Translations under genes and position numbers: made by a program
Shown here: piece after piece, positions 47,173 through 59,300 of the stretch
How the letters are laid out: every line of letters begins with the position of its first letter
Numbering within the stretch: position 1 is the stretch's first letter
The notes under the pieces: generated by a model
The model's database searches: none
What the model saw: the letters and a program-made list of their open reading frames with translations, nothing else
What the model was told of the DNA's origin: nothing
DNA from: Fratercula arctica
Taxonomy: Eukaryota; Chordata; Aves; Charadriiformes; Alcidae
DNA: 64,000 nucleotides
NCBI GenBank assembly: GCA_947846985.1
Contig: CANTUZ010000011.1
Coordinates: 12,822,096-12,886,095 of the forward strand
Direction: 5' to 3'

Positions 47173-49799
47173 CTCCATTGAGCATCCTTTCCAGAGGATC
47201 AGATTATTTAATTTTGTCCTTCCTTTAGATACAGGTCTGGCACAGGCTACTCCCTCCCATTACACCTGTCTTATGTGGAAGCAAACAGATTCTTGGAAAC
47301 AACCACAAAGAGGAGACTGTGGAGCTTGTTGGTGGGTAAAGCTGTTCAGTCTTTTTCCCAGTATGTTTGCAAGTGCCTCCTCGCCAAGGCCTGGAAAGAG
47401 GGAGAAGCCAAGATGATGACAGTTGCCTGTTTTACAGCTTCTCAAAAGCTTTAGTCTTAGAGAATTGACTTGGGGTGGCACACATGTAGGTGCCATGGAT
47501 GAAGTTAACAGGAGAAATCTTCTTCCCCCAAAATTAGGGGGAAATTTTCATTAACTCCATCTGTACTCTAAGTCTTCCAAGTAACCTGCCAGATTCTCCT
47601 GGAGAGGTTTTAGAGAATGTAGACCGCATGGTGAACTGGTCTTAGTAAGAGAAGTCAAGGCATGCCCAAGAAATACTTGCTACTTGATATTTTCCCCTAT
47701 TTCTCCATTCACTTTAGCACTTGAGGGAGATAGGTCATCTCACTTAACCTCAGCCATCCAGGAGTCACCTAGTCTCCTCACGAGTCACTGGGAGAAAGCC
47801 ACCTAAAATAACCAGAATGAATGACAAGAGATTCCTGTCTGCTCCAATAAGGCAACTAGGTGAGTGCAGACATCCAAATTGTGTGTGGTTTAAATTAGAG
47901 GGATGAAATAATCCCAGTGCTGGCAACCAGAAGAGGCTGCATGTGTTGCAATTAGCCTCTGATTTCATCCCTGGCTAGTCAGGATTCTTGCTCCTGTTTC
48001 CAGGAGTCTCAGGGCATAAATGTTACAGCAGCTGTGCAATAAATGTCCCAGAGCCACCGACCTGCTGTAAAAGTTGAAGGAGGGATAGTAAGTTTGGCTA
48101 AGCTGCAGTATTTCCTAGCTGCATTAGGGGAAGTCTGTATGGCTGGAGCACCAGAACCCCATCTTGAAGGCAACAAATGGCTCCAGAAATAAACCTGGTG
48201 CCCACGGAGGTGCCTTGCAGCCCGAGCACTACCTACCACCCTGAGCTCTGACAGCACTTGACAGAGATGCCCTGTGGAAGTGGCACAGAGAGAAATGCTG
48301 ATGCAGCAAAATACTTGATGTTCTTATTATGAAGTTGTTGTTCTGTTTAATTGTTTCAGAGACCTGCCCTAAGCTTTTGAAAAAGAACCGCCATTCGATC
48401 CATCCCTACCCCTCCACATGGCCTTACAGGACGAGTTACAAAGGACAGCCCTGAGTGACAATATCCCATCCCTCGTAACAGCCTGGCCTGCCCTTTAGAA
48501 CAAAACACCTGCTGGTGCTAGTTAGAATCAAATGTCCTTAAATGCTCTATCCTCAGATGTCTGTCATACAGCAGATATCACAGGGTATGTCCAGATAGAG
48601 CTGCTCAGAGCTGGAGGGCAGCAACCAGTTGCTACTTCTCCCACTCTTCCCTACTTTCTATAGGGAAGTGCTTGTTGCAGTACCCCAGAAAAAGTCTGCT
48701 TGTGCCAGACATACCAGTGAATGGATGAAGAACACTGTGCCCATCTCGTCACAGACCTGTGCATTGCCCATTTGACAAGCCAGGCAAAGGAATGAGTGTT
48801 GTCTGGTTGGGAAAGCAGTGCCTGATAGGAAGAGGCCTGGAAGCTAACACATAATCCGCTATCAAAATGGCAGATGGACTTGTACAGCAGCAGAACCTAG
48901 CTAACAGAGTGGCATTTGTCAGGATAACTGGAGGGAAGGAGGCATGTCAGCAGCACCCCTTCTCCCTGCAGCTTCCGTGTATCTGCTGTTCTTGCTGATG
49001 GCAACACACAGCACCACAAACATACCTCATCCAGACCTGGAAAAGGAGCTGATGTGCTCAACTCCTACTGGTTTCACAGGAGAGGGCACCTCAAATGCTT
49101 TGTTGGTCAAAGTATGGCTCTGTCCTTTATGCCATAGATTCTCACAGAAACTGCACTTTGTGGCAGGTTTTACTGCAGCAAAGAGTAGATCCAACCCAAT
49201 GACACATGGATCTCAAGACCTGCAGTAAGGAGAAGGTCGTTCAGCAGGTCCACAAGAGGACACAGCTGCAGTCTCCTTGCATCTGCTTTGTCCACCAGCA
49301 CATCCAGGAGCAGCCAGTTTCTGCATTGCACAGGGTTACAGGGAGTATTCAGTAATACACCAGCAGCACTGCAGCTGTCCACACCTTCCCTTTGAGATTC
49401 TTGTCTTTCACTTAGAATGAATGCCTCAGTGAAAGTGCCCCAGATCCAACAGAGTCATGTGGCTCAGGCTTTATTTGCTGTTATTGCTGCTTTCAAGTGG
49501 AAAATTGATATAATAGCAGTCCTTTCTCAACACACACTAGTCTGCACATTTGTACAATGTTCTTTGAGAACGATCAGCATCCACTGGCATAGAAAAGTGA
49601 CAGATGCTGTCTGCAAATAATGAGCTGAAGCAGTTTCCTTTGGAAGGGAACTTAAGCAAAGTCCCTTTGAGTTTGAAAAGCCAATGAGGTTCCCATGTGG
49701 CCTCAGAAGCTGCTCACAAGCCTCTGCCGGAACAGACATATTCTATTAGCTCATATGGCAGAATTATTTTTTAACTGTTTCTTGTATACAGACTTCCCA
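47168..49799. other. unique DNA, nothing recognised
   Basis: About 2.6 kb with no CR1 tail, microsatellite or exon-like signal. Short frames only. Confidence 0.5.
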
Positions 49800-50441
49800 C
49801 AGAATCACAGAATGGCCGGGGTTGGAAGGGACCTCTGGAGATCACCCAGTCCAACCCCCTGCCAGAGCAGGGTCCCCAGAGCAGGTGGCACAGGAACACG
49901 TCCAGGTGGGTTTGGAATGTCTCCAGAGACGGAAACTCCACCACCTCTCTGGGCAGCCTGTGCCAGGGCTCTGCCACCCTCACAGGAAAGAAGTTCCTCC
50001 TCATGTTGAGATGGAATTTCCCATGTTCCAGTTTGTGCTCGTTGTCCCTTGTCCTGTCTCCGGGCACCACTGAAAAGAACCTGGCTCCATCCTCCTGACA
50101 CCCACCCTGTAGATATTGATCAGCATTGATGAGATCCTCTCTCAGTCTGCTCTTCTCCAGCCTAAACAGACCCAGATGTCTCAGCCTTTCCTTATGAGAG
50201 AGATGCTCCAGGCCCTTGATCATCATTGTAGCCCTCTATTGGACTCTCTCCAGTAGTTCCTTGTCTGTTTTGAATGGTGGGAGCCCAGAACTGGACACAG
50301 TACTCTAGATGCAGCCTCACCAGAGCAGGGCAGGGCAGAAGGGGAGGATAACCTCCCTCAACCTGCTGGCCACAATCTTTTTAATGCCCCCAAGGAGACC
50401 ATTGGACTTCTTGGCCACAAGGGCACATTGCTGGCTCATGG

Positions 50442-50741
50442 TCAGCTTGTTGTTGACAAGGGCTCCCAGGTCCCTCTCTGCAGAGCTGTTCTCCAGCAGG
50501 TCACCCCCAACCTGTACCGGTGCATGAGGTTATTCCTTCCGAGGTGCAGGACCCTACACTTGCCCTCGTTGAACTTCATTAGGTTCCTCTCTGCCCAACT
50601 CTCCAGCCTGTCCAGGTCCCACTGTATGGCAGGACAGTCTTCTGGTGTGTCAGCCACTCCTCCCAGTTTTGTATCATCATCAAACTTGCTGAGGGTGCAC
50701 TCTGTCCCCTCATCCAGGATGTTGATGAATATGTTGAACAA
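50442..50741 (-). pseudogene. CR1 ORF2 reverse transcriptase, C-terminal RT part (decayed)
   Basis: This minus-strand frame continues the RT after the break near 50822. It shows [19 protein letters not shown], then motif C as [15 protein letters not shown], then [16 protein letters not shown] and the MHRYRLGV segment. Both catalytic aspartates of motif C are kept, but the Ala before them has become Asp. The segment between 50742 and 50822 is out of frame with both parts, and the GVPQGS-type region there is disrupted. It belongs to the 49800-51538 CR1 copy. Confidence 0.92.
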
Positions 50742-50822
50742 GACCGGACCCAGTACTGACCCCTGGGGAACACCGCTAGTTACAGGCCTTCAACTGGACT
50801 CTGTGCCACTGATCACAGCCCT

Positions 50823-51512
50823 CTAAGCTCTGCCATTCAGCCAGTTCTCAGTCCACCTCACTGTCCACTCATCTAACCCACACTTCCTAAGCTTACCTAT
50901 GAGAATGTTATGGGAGGCAGTGTCAAAAGCTGTGCTGAAGTTGAGGTAGACAATGTCCACTGCTCTCCTCTCATCTACCCAGGCAGTTGTGCCATCATAG
51001 AAGGCTGTCAGATTGGTCAAGCGTGATTTCCCCTTGGTGAATCCTTGTTGACCAGTCCCGATAACCTTCTTTTCCTCTACATGCTTAGAGATGACATCCA
51101 GAATGAGTTGTTCCATCAGCTTTCCAGGGATGGAGGTGAGACTGACCAGCCTGTAGTTTCCTGGGTCCTCCTTCTTGCCCTTTTTGAAGAATGGAGTGAA
51201 AGTGACTTTCCTCCGGTTCTCATGCACCTCGCCTGTTCTCCATGTCCTTTCAAAGATGATGGAGAGTGGCTTCGCAATAACATCTGCCAGCTCCCTCAGC
51301 ACTCGTGGGTGCATCCCATCAGGGCCCATGGATTTGTGGGTGTCAAGTTTGCCTAAATGATCTCTAACCCTATTGACTTCCTTTCTCCAGACTCTCTCAC
51401 TTACCTCCAGGGCCTTAGCAGTAAAGACTGTAGCAAAGGCAGCATTCAGTAACTCTGCCTTCTCTGCATCCTTCGTCACCAGGGCACCCACCTCATTCAG
51501 CGGCAGGCCCAC
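50823..51512 (-). pseudogene. CR1 ORF2 reverse transcriptase, N-terminal RT part (decayed)
   Basis: The 229-codon minus-strand frame is plainly CR1 RT. It contains HKSMGPDGMHPRVLREL, FFKKGKKEDPGNYR, SLTSIPGKLMEQLI and GQQGFTKGKS, then the motif A region YLNFSTAFDTASHNILIGKL. In active CR1 enzymes motif A reads L-D-F-S-K-A-F-D, and the first Asp binds catalytic metal. Here that Asp is Asn, so the enzyme would be dead even before the stop after WLNGRA (50823). The natural protein continues through motif C, which here lies in a separate frame (50442-50741). The ATG is an internal Met, not a true start. It is a remnant, with no sign of expression as a gene. Confidence 0.93.
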
Positions 51513-51538
51513 ATTTTCCCTAGTCTTCCTTTTGCTAC

Positions 51539-54500
51539 TGGAGAGAGGAAATGATGAATTACTTATTTACTGAGCATTTTTTACTGAGGACAAGCAATGA
51601 AAAAGAATGAAGTTATGACTTCTTCTGTTCACTCCTCTAGTGTTCCATGTGGCATCTGCACGAGTTACAATGGTAAGGTATAGCTGTGTGATGCATAGCG
51701 ATGTGCTAAAGTTAACACCTGCCTTTGTGATCTTTGCTCTTTGCATCTCATACAGAAATCATTTTGACCACCTAGGCCCATAAGGAGTCTCACACTTGTG
51801 AGATTGAAAGAAGACCACTGAGATGTTTCCTCCTGAGCGTTTGATCCTCCCTCCTTCCTTTGTGTTTTTATCTAATGCAGACACAGTTGTGTACCAGAGG
51901 CAGCTTTTCCAGATGTAGCAATATCAGGCATTCAACGTCACCCCATTACCTCATAGTACCATAAGGAATCCAAGTTAGTGAAAATGAAGGACCTAAAGCT
52001 TCCTAGTCAGATATTTCTAAATCTGTTAGTGGACTAGAGGCACAGTATTCCTTTAATTATGCAAATCTTGTTTCTATTGTAATATGTACATTTCAGAGTT
52101 TCATAATTTGTGGTTATTACCATACTCCTGAATCCTGATAATAAAATAAGACCTATTGCTCTGGGACCCTTAGCTTTTGAGGTGTTGGAAAGAGCGATCC
52201 AGTATTTGTTACTCTCCACTCTTACGTAGATAACTGAATCTACAAAAGGATACCAAATGCATGGGGCTTCCTTACAGTAAAAATAGCTCTTGATTTACTA
52301 TCACTCCCATTAAAGGCTTTAGAAAGTCTATAAGAATTGATTTTCTTCCAGCATGACCTGTTCTCTTGGGCTCCTTTAGTAGTAGAAGTCCAACCAAATC
52401 CAAAGTAGGATGCCATAATTTACCATACACTAGCTAGTATGAATAATGGCAGTTACGTTGCACAGCACATTAAATCGACACACAAACGTATCAAAATAAT
52501 GAGACATCATCCTTTAAGGCATCAGGAGGCAGAGCTAAGGCACATCCTCAACCTTAATTCTGTTTCTTATTTCTAAAAGCATGATTTCCAAAACTTCATG
52601 TGGCATTTCTCCTGGGATTAATTTACCTCTTTTTATCTCTGTGTACTCTTCCTTCTGCACATCTGTAGATGAAAAGCATATTTGGACAAATTTAGAAGTG
52701 TGCAATATTGGGCTAAAATAATAAATATTAATAATTATTGATGGATTCTATAGATGAAACAAAGGAAACCAAAAGAAGAGGATCCTGTATTCTCTTACAA
52801 TCATAATTCCCTGTGGACCACAACGTGGTCACAGGGATCATCACACAGTGGGTGCCCTGATTCTGTGCACAGCAATAGCCATGTGAGCAGCTGTGAAGAG
52901 CAGAGACTTTTGTACTATGAAGCCAGGTGTGGACGACACTGGCCGACTCCAGAACTGCCCTTCATGTCTGCTGCTTTCCTGACTCTCCCATACTCCCTGA
53001 ACCCTCAAGGGCTGCTGCATAACGTATCTGTAGCGTTGAGGCTAGCTGCTGATAAAAAACAAATCAGACCTGAGCTCTGCTCACAGAACATTCAACTCAC
53101 ATGAGCTGCAGTTCTGTTGCCTTTAAAATCTTCCAGCTCTGGACCTGAATGCTGAACATCCTTTTTGTACAGGGTTGCTTTTTTTTGTGTTTGGGTTTTT
53201 TTCTTTTCTTTGCTGTTGGTTTTTTTTTTTGTTGCTGTTGTTGTTGATTTGGGCTGTAGGTTTGGGTTTTTTTTGAGCTCCGTGTTGTTCAATGAACTGT
53301 ACTCTGTGAGACAGAAAACCCTGGCATTGAAGGGATAATCATTTAGTGACAGGAAAGGACAATAAGGTTGCAGAGTCTAGAAAGTAAAAAATCCCCATCC
53401 CTAAGCAGACACACCAGGTAGGATCCATCTTGCTGCCTTAGCTGTCAGGTAGTTAGTTGTTTGACTTGGGTAGGCAGCCTGCATGGTTACTGGGGAAAAA
53501 TGAGCACCTACAAGAAAAAAAAATTCATCCCATCCTTGGGTTAGAATAGTTAGGGTGAAAACACAACCTCACGCAATGGAGATAGAGCTGCGAGTGCTAA
53601 GGACTTTGCAAATTAATCTGTAGGTGCCAAAAGCTGAAAAAAAGGAAAACAAGTGACCATGTGGTGACAGGGTGAGGATTCATCTGACATCACATAGAAA
53701 CATTGGCACAGAGACAGGCTCCAGATCTTCAAAACAACTCCTTAAACACAGACCCGTCTTTTTCTCCCTGCAATCTCTTTGTCTGTTATTATCCTCCTTC
53801 AAACTTTCACCACAAATGAAAAAGACATCTCCTCGCCCCAGCTAACCCCAAGCACCGTGAGGACAGAGAAGAGCGTTCTATAAAAGGGTATTATGTGCCC
53901 ATGGAATTAAAACCTGCGTTCTACAGCAGCTGCATAGAGAACTCAGGACATGGACATGCAGGTCACACGTTTCCCCCAGAAGAAATTATATGAAACCATA
54001 TCTCATATCTCCTCCTCAATATGAGGAGGCTGATTCAGAGCCAGGAAGCTGTTTAACCCTTACTGGGGTAGGTAACAGAGAGCAGTGGAAGCTGCGGAGA
54101 GGCTCCAGAGGCCAGCAGGACATGGATAACAAGGTACAAGGAAGGCATCCTTGCAGGTAGGGAACCAGATCAAAGGGACAAGGATGGACCCTGAAGGAGA
54201 TTTCTACATCTGCAGTTGAAGGTCAAGGGAGTAGCTGGAGGAGCCTATGAAGCCCTAAAAAAGGGTTCTGAGGACAGTGCATGGGCTTAGCCACAGCCTT
54301 AGGCATGGACAAGGAGATACTCTGCATTGTCGTGTTTTATTTTTATCTCTGTTTTGCTGTTTCTGAAGGCAGGCTTGGACACCCAGGCAGGAACAGTGCT
54401 GCTGTCACAGTAACCATGATTTGCTTTCTCCTTCCCTTCCCTGTACAGTTTCCCAGTTGAACGAGCAAAAGGGGACTTTGGGAAGAGGATTCCTGTGGGA

Positions 54501-54800
54501 AAAGCTCGTTCTCCCTGCTCTGCCCTCCGTCTGTAGGACTGTGGGACAGGGCGAGGATGGTTTGGTGCCTTCGACAACCAGTAGGCCAAGGACCTCCTCA
54601 CTGGTGGGTCTCTGAATGGACATGTCCTGCTTTTGCCCTCCCTTGATCATGGTGCTGCTGGGGCCCGTGGGTGGGTTCCCAGAGGATGGTGTGCAGGGGC
54701 AATCTGAGGTCCACCATCTCCTTCTGCCAGGGGCTCTGGCTTCCTGATTTGGGAAGGCAGATGGGGCAGAGAGCACATCCCTGAGGGCACCCCCATCAGG
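51539..54800. other. unique DNA with a T/G-rich low-complexity tract
   Basis: About 3.3 kb. The only notable piece is the T/G-rich tract at 53174-53275. The 116-codon frame at 52754-53104 (+) has no motif or splice context. GC content rises from about 54430 toward the CpG-rich patch. Confidence 0.45.
53174..53275. repeat. T/G-rich low-complexity tract
   Basis: Runs of T (up to 11) alternate with GGG and GTT steps, including GTTGCTGTTGTTGTTG. The complementary frame translates as Lys/Thr/Gln-rich sequence and is an artefact. Confidence 0.9.
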
Positions 54801-54811
54801 GGCTGATTACA

Positions 54812-54837
54812 GGGAGTGGGGGGGCTGGGAGGGAGGG
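54812..54837 (+). other. G-quadruplex-type motif
   Basis: Five G tracts of at least three bases occur within 26 bases, at 54812-54814, 54818-54824, 54827-54829, 54831-54833 and 54835-54837, separated by loops of 1-3 bases. This meets the usual G3+N1-7 pattern. It lies about 130 bases upstream of the CpG-rich core. Confidence 0.75.
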
Positions 54838-54939
54838 TGCAAACCCGGGGGCGTCTGGGCTGAGACAGGGAGTGGCATGAAGAAGCCGACAAAACAGTGG
54901 AGGTTAAATTACCTGGCGTCCCCCGCTCTCCTTGCAGCA

Positions 54940-55270
54940 TCCCTGCCCACCTCAGCACGGCTGGGGGCCTGCACACTGCAGACACCCCCGCGCTGCTGCC
55001 GCCCCCCGGCTGCGGCGTGTCCTGCGCGCGTGGAGGCCTCCGCTCTCCCCGGCGCGGGAGCCGCCTCATCCTGCCTAATTGCGCAGAGCAGAATTAATGC
55101 GAAGCGTTGTCTTACCTTGCCCGCTGTAGGCTGCGTGAATTGTGGAGCGGAGCCCGCGTGCGTCTGGGCCCCTCGGCCGGGGCGGCCCTGGAGTGCCAGT
55201 GCTCCTGCAGCCCTGGTGCTGCCGCTGTGCAGCAGGTTGCAGACACACAGCGATGCGTCTGCTGGAACAG
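54940..55270. promoter_or_regulatory. small CpG-island-like patch, candidate promoter
   Basis: By hand count, 54961-55200 contains about 26 CpG dinucleotides in 240 bases in a clearly GC-rich context. That gives an observed/expected ratio near 0.9, far above the rest of the window. CpG-rich patches in birds often mark promoters or first exons. Overlapping frames exist on both strands (54877-55284 +, 55107-55550 +, 54909-55280 -) but none has a recognised motif. No TATA box or clear first-exon donor decides a direction. It could also be a GC-rich exon or an enhancer. Confidence 0.45.
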
Positions 55271-55299
55271 GGTCCACCATTTAGAAAACACGGGCACCG

Positions 55300-56036
55300 G
55301 GAGCAACATCAGACCAGCACAGGTGACACCGGGACAAGCACGGTTTCTCCTCAGGATTAAAGCCCACCCGGTCCAGGCTCCTCTGTTTCCTCCTCATTAT
55401 CTCGTGTCTGACTGCAGCAAAGCCCTTGTAAGGCTGCTGCCAGAACGGCTGCTTGCCAGCGATGTACGGAGTGATCGATATGTTTGGCTTTTCATGTTCA
55501 TCCATCGTGTGAATCTGCTTTCATGCTTTCATTATGTGAATGAGATTTGAAGGCAGCTCTGAACTTTGCTCTTGTGTCATTTACTGTCTTTGGCCTGAAT
55601 CCAGAGTCTGTGCAGCTCCCTGCTGCTCACCGGCACTCCAGAAAGCAGGGTTAATTACAACCCCTCCTCATCTTCCCCCCCCAAAAAGGTGCCAGTTTTA
55701 GAATCTGGAAAATCTGCACAGCGCAGCCAGGCACTCTCCTCCACAGACAGACAAGGCTCCGGAGTGAAAGCCAGAGGAAAAACAGAGCTCCCAGTTTGTT
55801 TACTACCTCTTGGCACACATCCATACCCAGCTTTTTATATACCACTTCCCAGACTTTGCAGCCTAGTGAACAAGACGTGGTTTTGCCCTAGCTATCAACA
55901 CACCCGTGGTTACCAGCAGCATCTCGTGCTGCTCCAGCAACAGTGCTCAGGGCCCTGCTGTGCTGAGATTTGTATGTGCATATATGCAGCTCCTGCCTGT
56001 AAAGAAAATTCGTAATCTGTAAATACAAGAGTGCGA
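55300..56036. other. unique DNA, nothing recognised
   Basis: Sequence downstream of the CpG-rich patch returns to average composition. No exon could be defined. Confidence 0.4.
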
Positions 56037-56038
56037 GC

Positions 56039-56072
56039 GTGTGTGTGTGTGTGTGTGTGTTTGTGTGTGTGT
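56039..56072. repeat. (GT)n microsatellite
   Basis: (GT)11 is followed by TT and a further (GT)5-6 block. The frames across it translate as alternating Cys-Val or Thr-His and are artefacts. Confidence 0.95.
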
Positions 56073-56335
56073 TGGTAGGGGATAAGGGATTTCAATCCAA
56101 GCTCCACTGTAAAAAGCTCTTTTATGGGTTTCTGAGCTACCGCGGGGAGGAAAGCTGTTGTCAGAGGAATATTTCTGAGCAGGGAAATTTGTGGAGGTTT
56201 CTGGGTTGTGAAAGGAGAGAAAGGCTAATCCAGAGGTACTGATGAACAGGACCAGCTCTTCTATATGTACCCTACGGCTGACAGCAAGTGGTGTTTTGGA
56301 AAAGACCTTCATTCTCTGGGCTAAGGGATAGGCCA

Positions 56336-56340
<5 letters not shown>

Positions 56341-56366
<26 letters not shown>

Positions 56367-56367
56367 T
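56341..56367. repeat. poly-T tract (T27)
   Basis: Twenty-seven consecutive T on the + strand, with no adjacent retrocopy recognised. Confidence 0.95.
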
Positions 56368-59300
56368 GTAACCCTTTTGTACCTGTGACAGTAGGGAAAA
56401 TGTTACCGTAGTGCTTTTTAAAACTAGAATGTAGTTCTAAAATAAGTAACAAAAAAAATACCCTACTCATTAATTTAAAACCAATTTCCCCAAGGTCCTG
56501 ACTACATCCCTTTTCGAGGGCCAGCAGTCCTGGGCACTGACGCTGCCAGCGCTGTCACCTCCACCCAGCTGCTGACCAAGGTCTCCTTTCTTGCCACCAT
56601 GTCCCTTTCAAAGTGTTACCCCCTGGGGTTTCTCCCGTGCAGCAGAAACCTGTTTTCCCCTTTGGAAGCATTACAGGCATGATGGAACCACTCATATAGC
56701 CCTCCTCTCCACCTTGCTCTCCTTTGGTCTTCAGGGCTCCCCAGCTGCCTCTGCTGGGTGAAAAAAGGGTCAGTGCCATCAGTAGGTGACAGTCCCAAAG
56801 CAACAAGTGGTTCCCGCTTCTGTGCCATGTTTCCCAGACAGGCATGATAAGTGGGAGTGGGAGTTATTTTTCTACCACTCTCATTAATTATTTCAAGTCA
56901 AGGTGGCAAAAGCACAGTATTTTATGGTGGACTTTTTAATTGGGTTGTGATCGAGGTTAACGACTTAACATTCAAATCAGTTACCATAATAAGTAAAGTA
57001 AAGAGTCAGGGGGCTGGAAGGAAACAAAGCTAATTAAAATAATCAGCTTGACTTTGATGAGAACTGGCCTGGATCCTGCAGCACTCGTTGAGGCTGAATG
57101 CTGTAGGCACCATCCACAGCCTGGTCGTGGGTGTGTGTTGCATTAGCAGGAACAGTGACAGAGACACTGCGCAGGAAGGCGCGTTCACGTGTCAGCTTGT
57201 TTCTTGCAATGTTTTCATTTCCTGGCCTTTCTTTCTTTTCCAGCAACAAGGGAAAAAAATATCCTTGAAGCTCTTTTTAAAGAGTGTCAGGCAGCATCCA
57301 AGTGATGTATCTGCTCTATTGTAAGAGCAGCCTCAAGGACAAGTTTAGAGGTCAAGTACGGCCAAAAACCATCCACCCTGTTGCTCTCTGGAGCATCTCT
57401 GGGATGACTTGGAGGTGACCCAGAGGGAAATCGCACATGGACTGGTCTGGATGCCCTGTGGTTGGCACATCTGCCTCTGTCCATCCTGCCTGGCCTTGGA
57501 ATGATAAAAAGTGGCAGGTATCAGAGAAAGACCAAATCTCAGGGTGATTCTTCAACATGCCCCAGTGGTGGTTACTGTAAGATCTGGTGTGTTTGAATCA
57601 CCGTGAAGATATGTCACGAGGTCTTTGGTTTTAGAGGGCACCTGGTAGAGGATGCATTCAGGCTTTTAGTTGGCTCAAAACAGCGTCCTGCACAACAGTT
57701 GCTATAACATCTGTTCAGGGTTTCTTGATGTTCCTCACTCTGATGGCCATTATAAGGGCAATGTATGGTATTCTTAAGAACTAGTCTTAAAACATCGATA
57801 TATTTATAAGTAATGCCCTAATTTGAAGGGATATGGAGTTCTCTTAGATGTAAGTAGTTATTAATTACAATGCAACAGGAAAATTCATTAGGGAATAGAA
57901 TCAAACTTTCAATTAATGTAATTTTTATCCGGGAACATTAGATGAGCTTTTTTCTTTTTTGCCTTTAACAAGGATCTGGAAACATTTGCTAATTTCCAAC
58001 TATTATAGTTACTTCTATGAAATAATGTGATCTCTCATTTGCATATAAGAAAACATTTTCTGTATTCACTCTGACTCTGAGCTGCCCTATTTGTATCAGT
58101 AAATTGAGCTGAAGACTGCCTGCACATTTAAAGAGGAGTCTTTTCGTATGCAGAATAGCAACATATTTTACCAGTCCCATGGTGAACAGCTAGCATTATT
58201 TCTGGGGTTTATTTAACCTAGTCTCTAATACCGCGCTCTGCATGAGTCTTAGCAGTGAGACTGTGCAAAAAGTGAAGTGGTGTCTCTTGCCGACTGTTAC
58301 ACAAACATTTCCTTCGATCTTTTTTGAAATGCTCTCTGCACTTCTTGTTTCAAACGTTCTACTTTCATTTTCAGTCTCAAAGCAAAACCTGCTTGAAATA
58401 ACAGAGAGCCTTCGGGTGCCAGGCATGAATGCTGTATCATTTAAAATTGAACAAATCAGCTACCTCCAGACTCATTTGTCAGTGGACTTAGTTTTCTTTC
58501 TGATCTGTGAACATTTTGTTCAGGTTTGGAGTTTGGTTTTGCTCTGTTGCTTATATATCTAAAAGGGCCATTCTGTGGCATCCTTAATCTGCAAGTCCCT
58601 GGAAACCTGATCTTTAACTGCAGAGGACTGACCCAGTGATATTCCATGTCTATCTAAGCTCTGAATGGATGGTTTTGATTATATCTGTGTTCTTCTGATG
58701 AATCCCAAACAGCCACATTTAAATTAAAAAAAAAAAGACAGCTTGCAAAAAACTCCCTTTGCACCCTACTTGAGAGGATCTCATACAGATCTTTTGTCTC
58801 CTGGATTTGCATGTTTATTGTTGTTGCAAACATTAGATAATCATCTGTATAAAAAAAAACCTCAAACAACAAAACCCCAAAAACTGAACTTAAAAAAAAA
58901 CAGTAATCATAATTTTCTTACTGATTTTGGCCAGGGAGCACAAAAATGGAGAACAAGCCAGATAGATAGCCACCTGGCTTAGCAGGGAGTCAAGAAATCT
59001 CTGAAGTTAGGTTTGCCAGCAGCGGGAAACTGTCTGTCCTAACTCAGAGCCTATCGCTGTGTTCCTCCACCTGTCACCCCAAACAGGTCTCCCAGGTAGA
59101 TCAGCTTGATCTTACATCTTGGATGTTAGCTCTGGGCACTTCTGATGTGCTTCTCCAGTAGGTATCTCTGAAGCTTTGACAGGGGGCATGCCCACTTGCT
59201 GGGAGCTCTCCCCAGACACATGGAGTGGATGTTTAAACCTTGTGGAAAAGGATAAAAAAATGAACCATGGATCATTCTCTGCTCATGATTCTTCTAGAGA

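Larger units (their letters stand above)
49800..51538 (-). mobile_element. CR1 LINE, minus strand, longest copy (about 1.74 kb)
   Basis: Read on the minus strand, the copy begins near 51538 ('agtagcaaaaggaagactag') in the part of ORF2 just upstream of the reverse-transcriptase domain. It carries most of the RT domain and ends at 49800 with the reverse of the ATTCTGTG tail ('agaatcacagaatggccggg'). It is 5'-truncated relative to a full CR1 of about 4.5 kb, so ORF1 and the endonuclease domain are missing. The 3' end resembles the 1-313 and 4443 subfamily. Confidence 0.96.

Noticed and set aside
47139..47420. T29 as the tail of a minus-strand retrocopy
   Set aside because: No reverse-complement poly-A signal lies next to the tract, and the sequence to its right has no coding resemblance.
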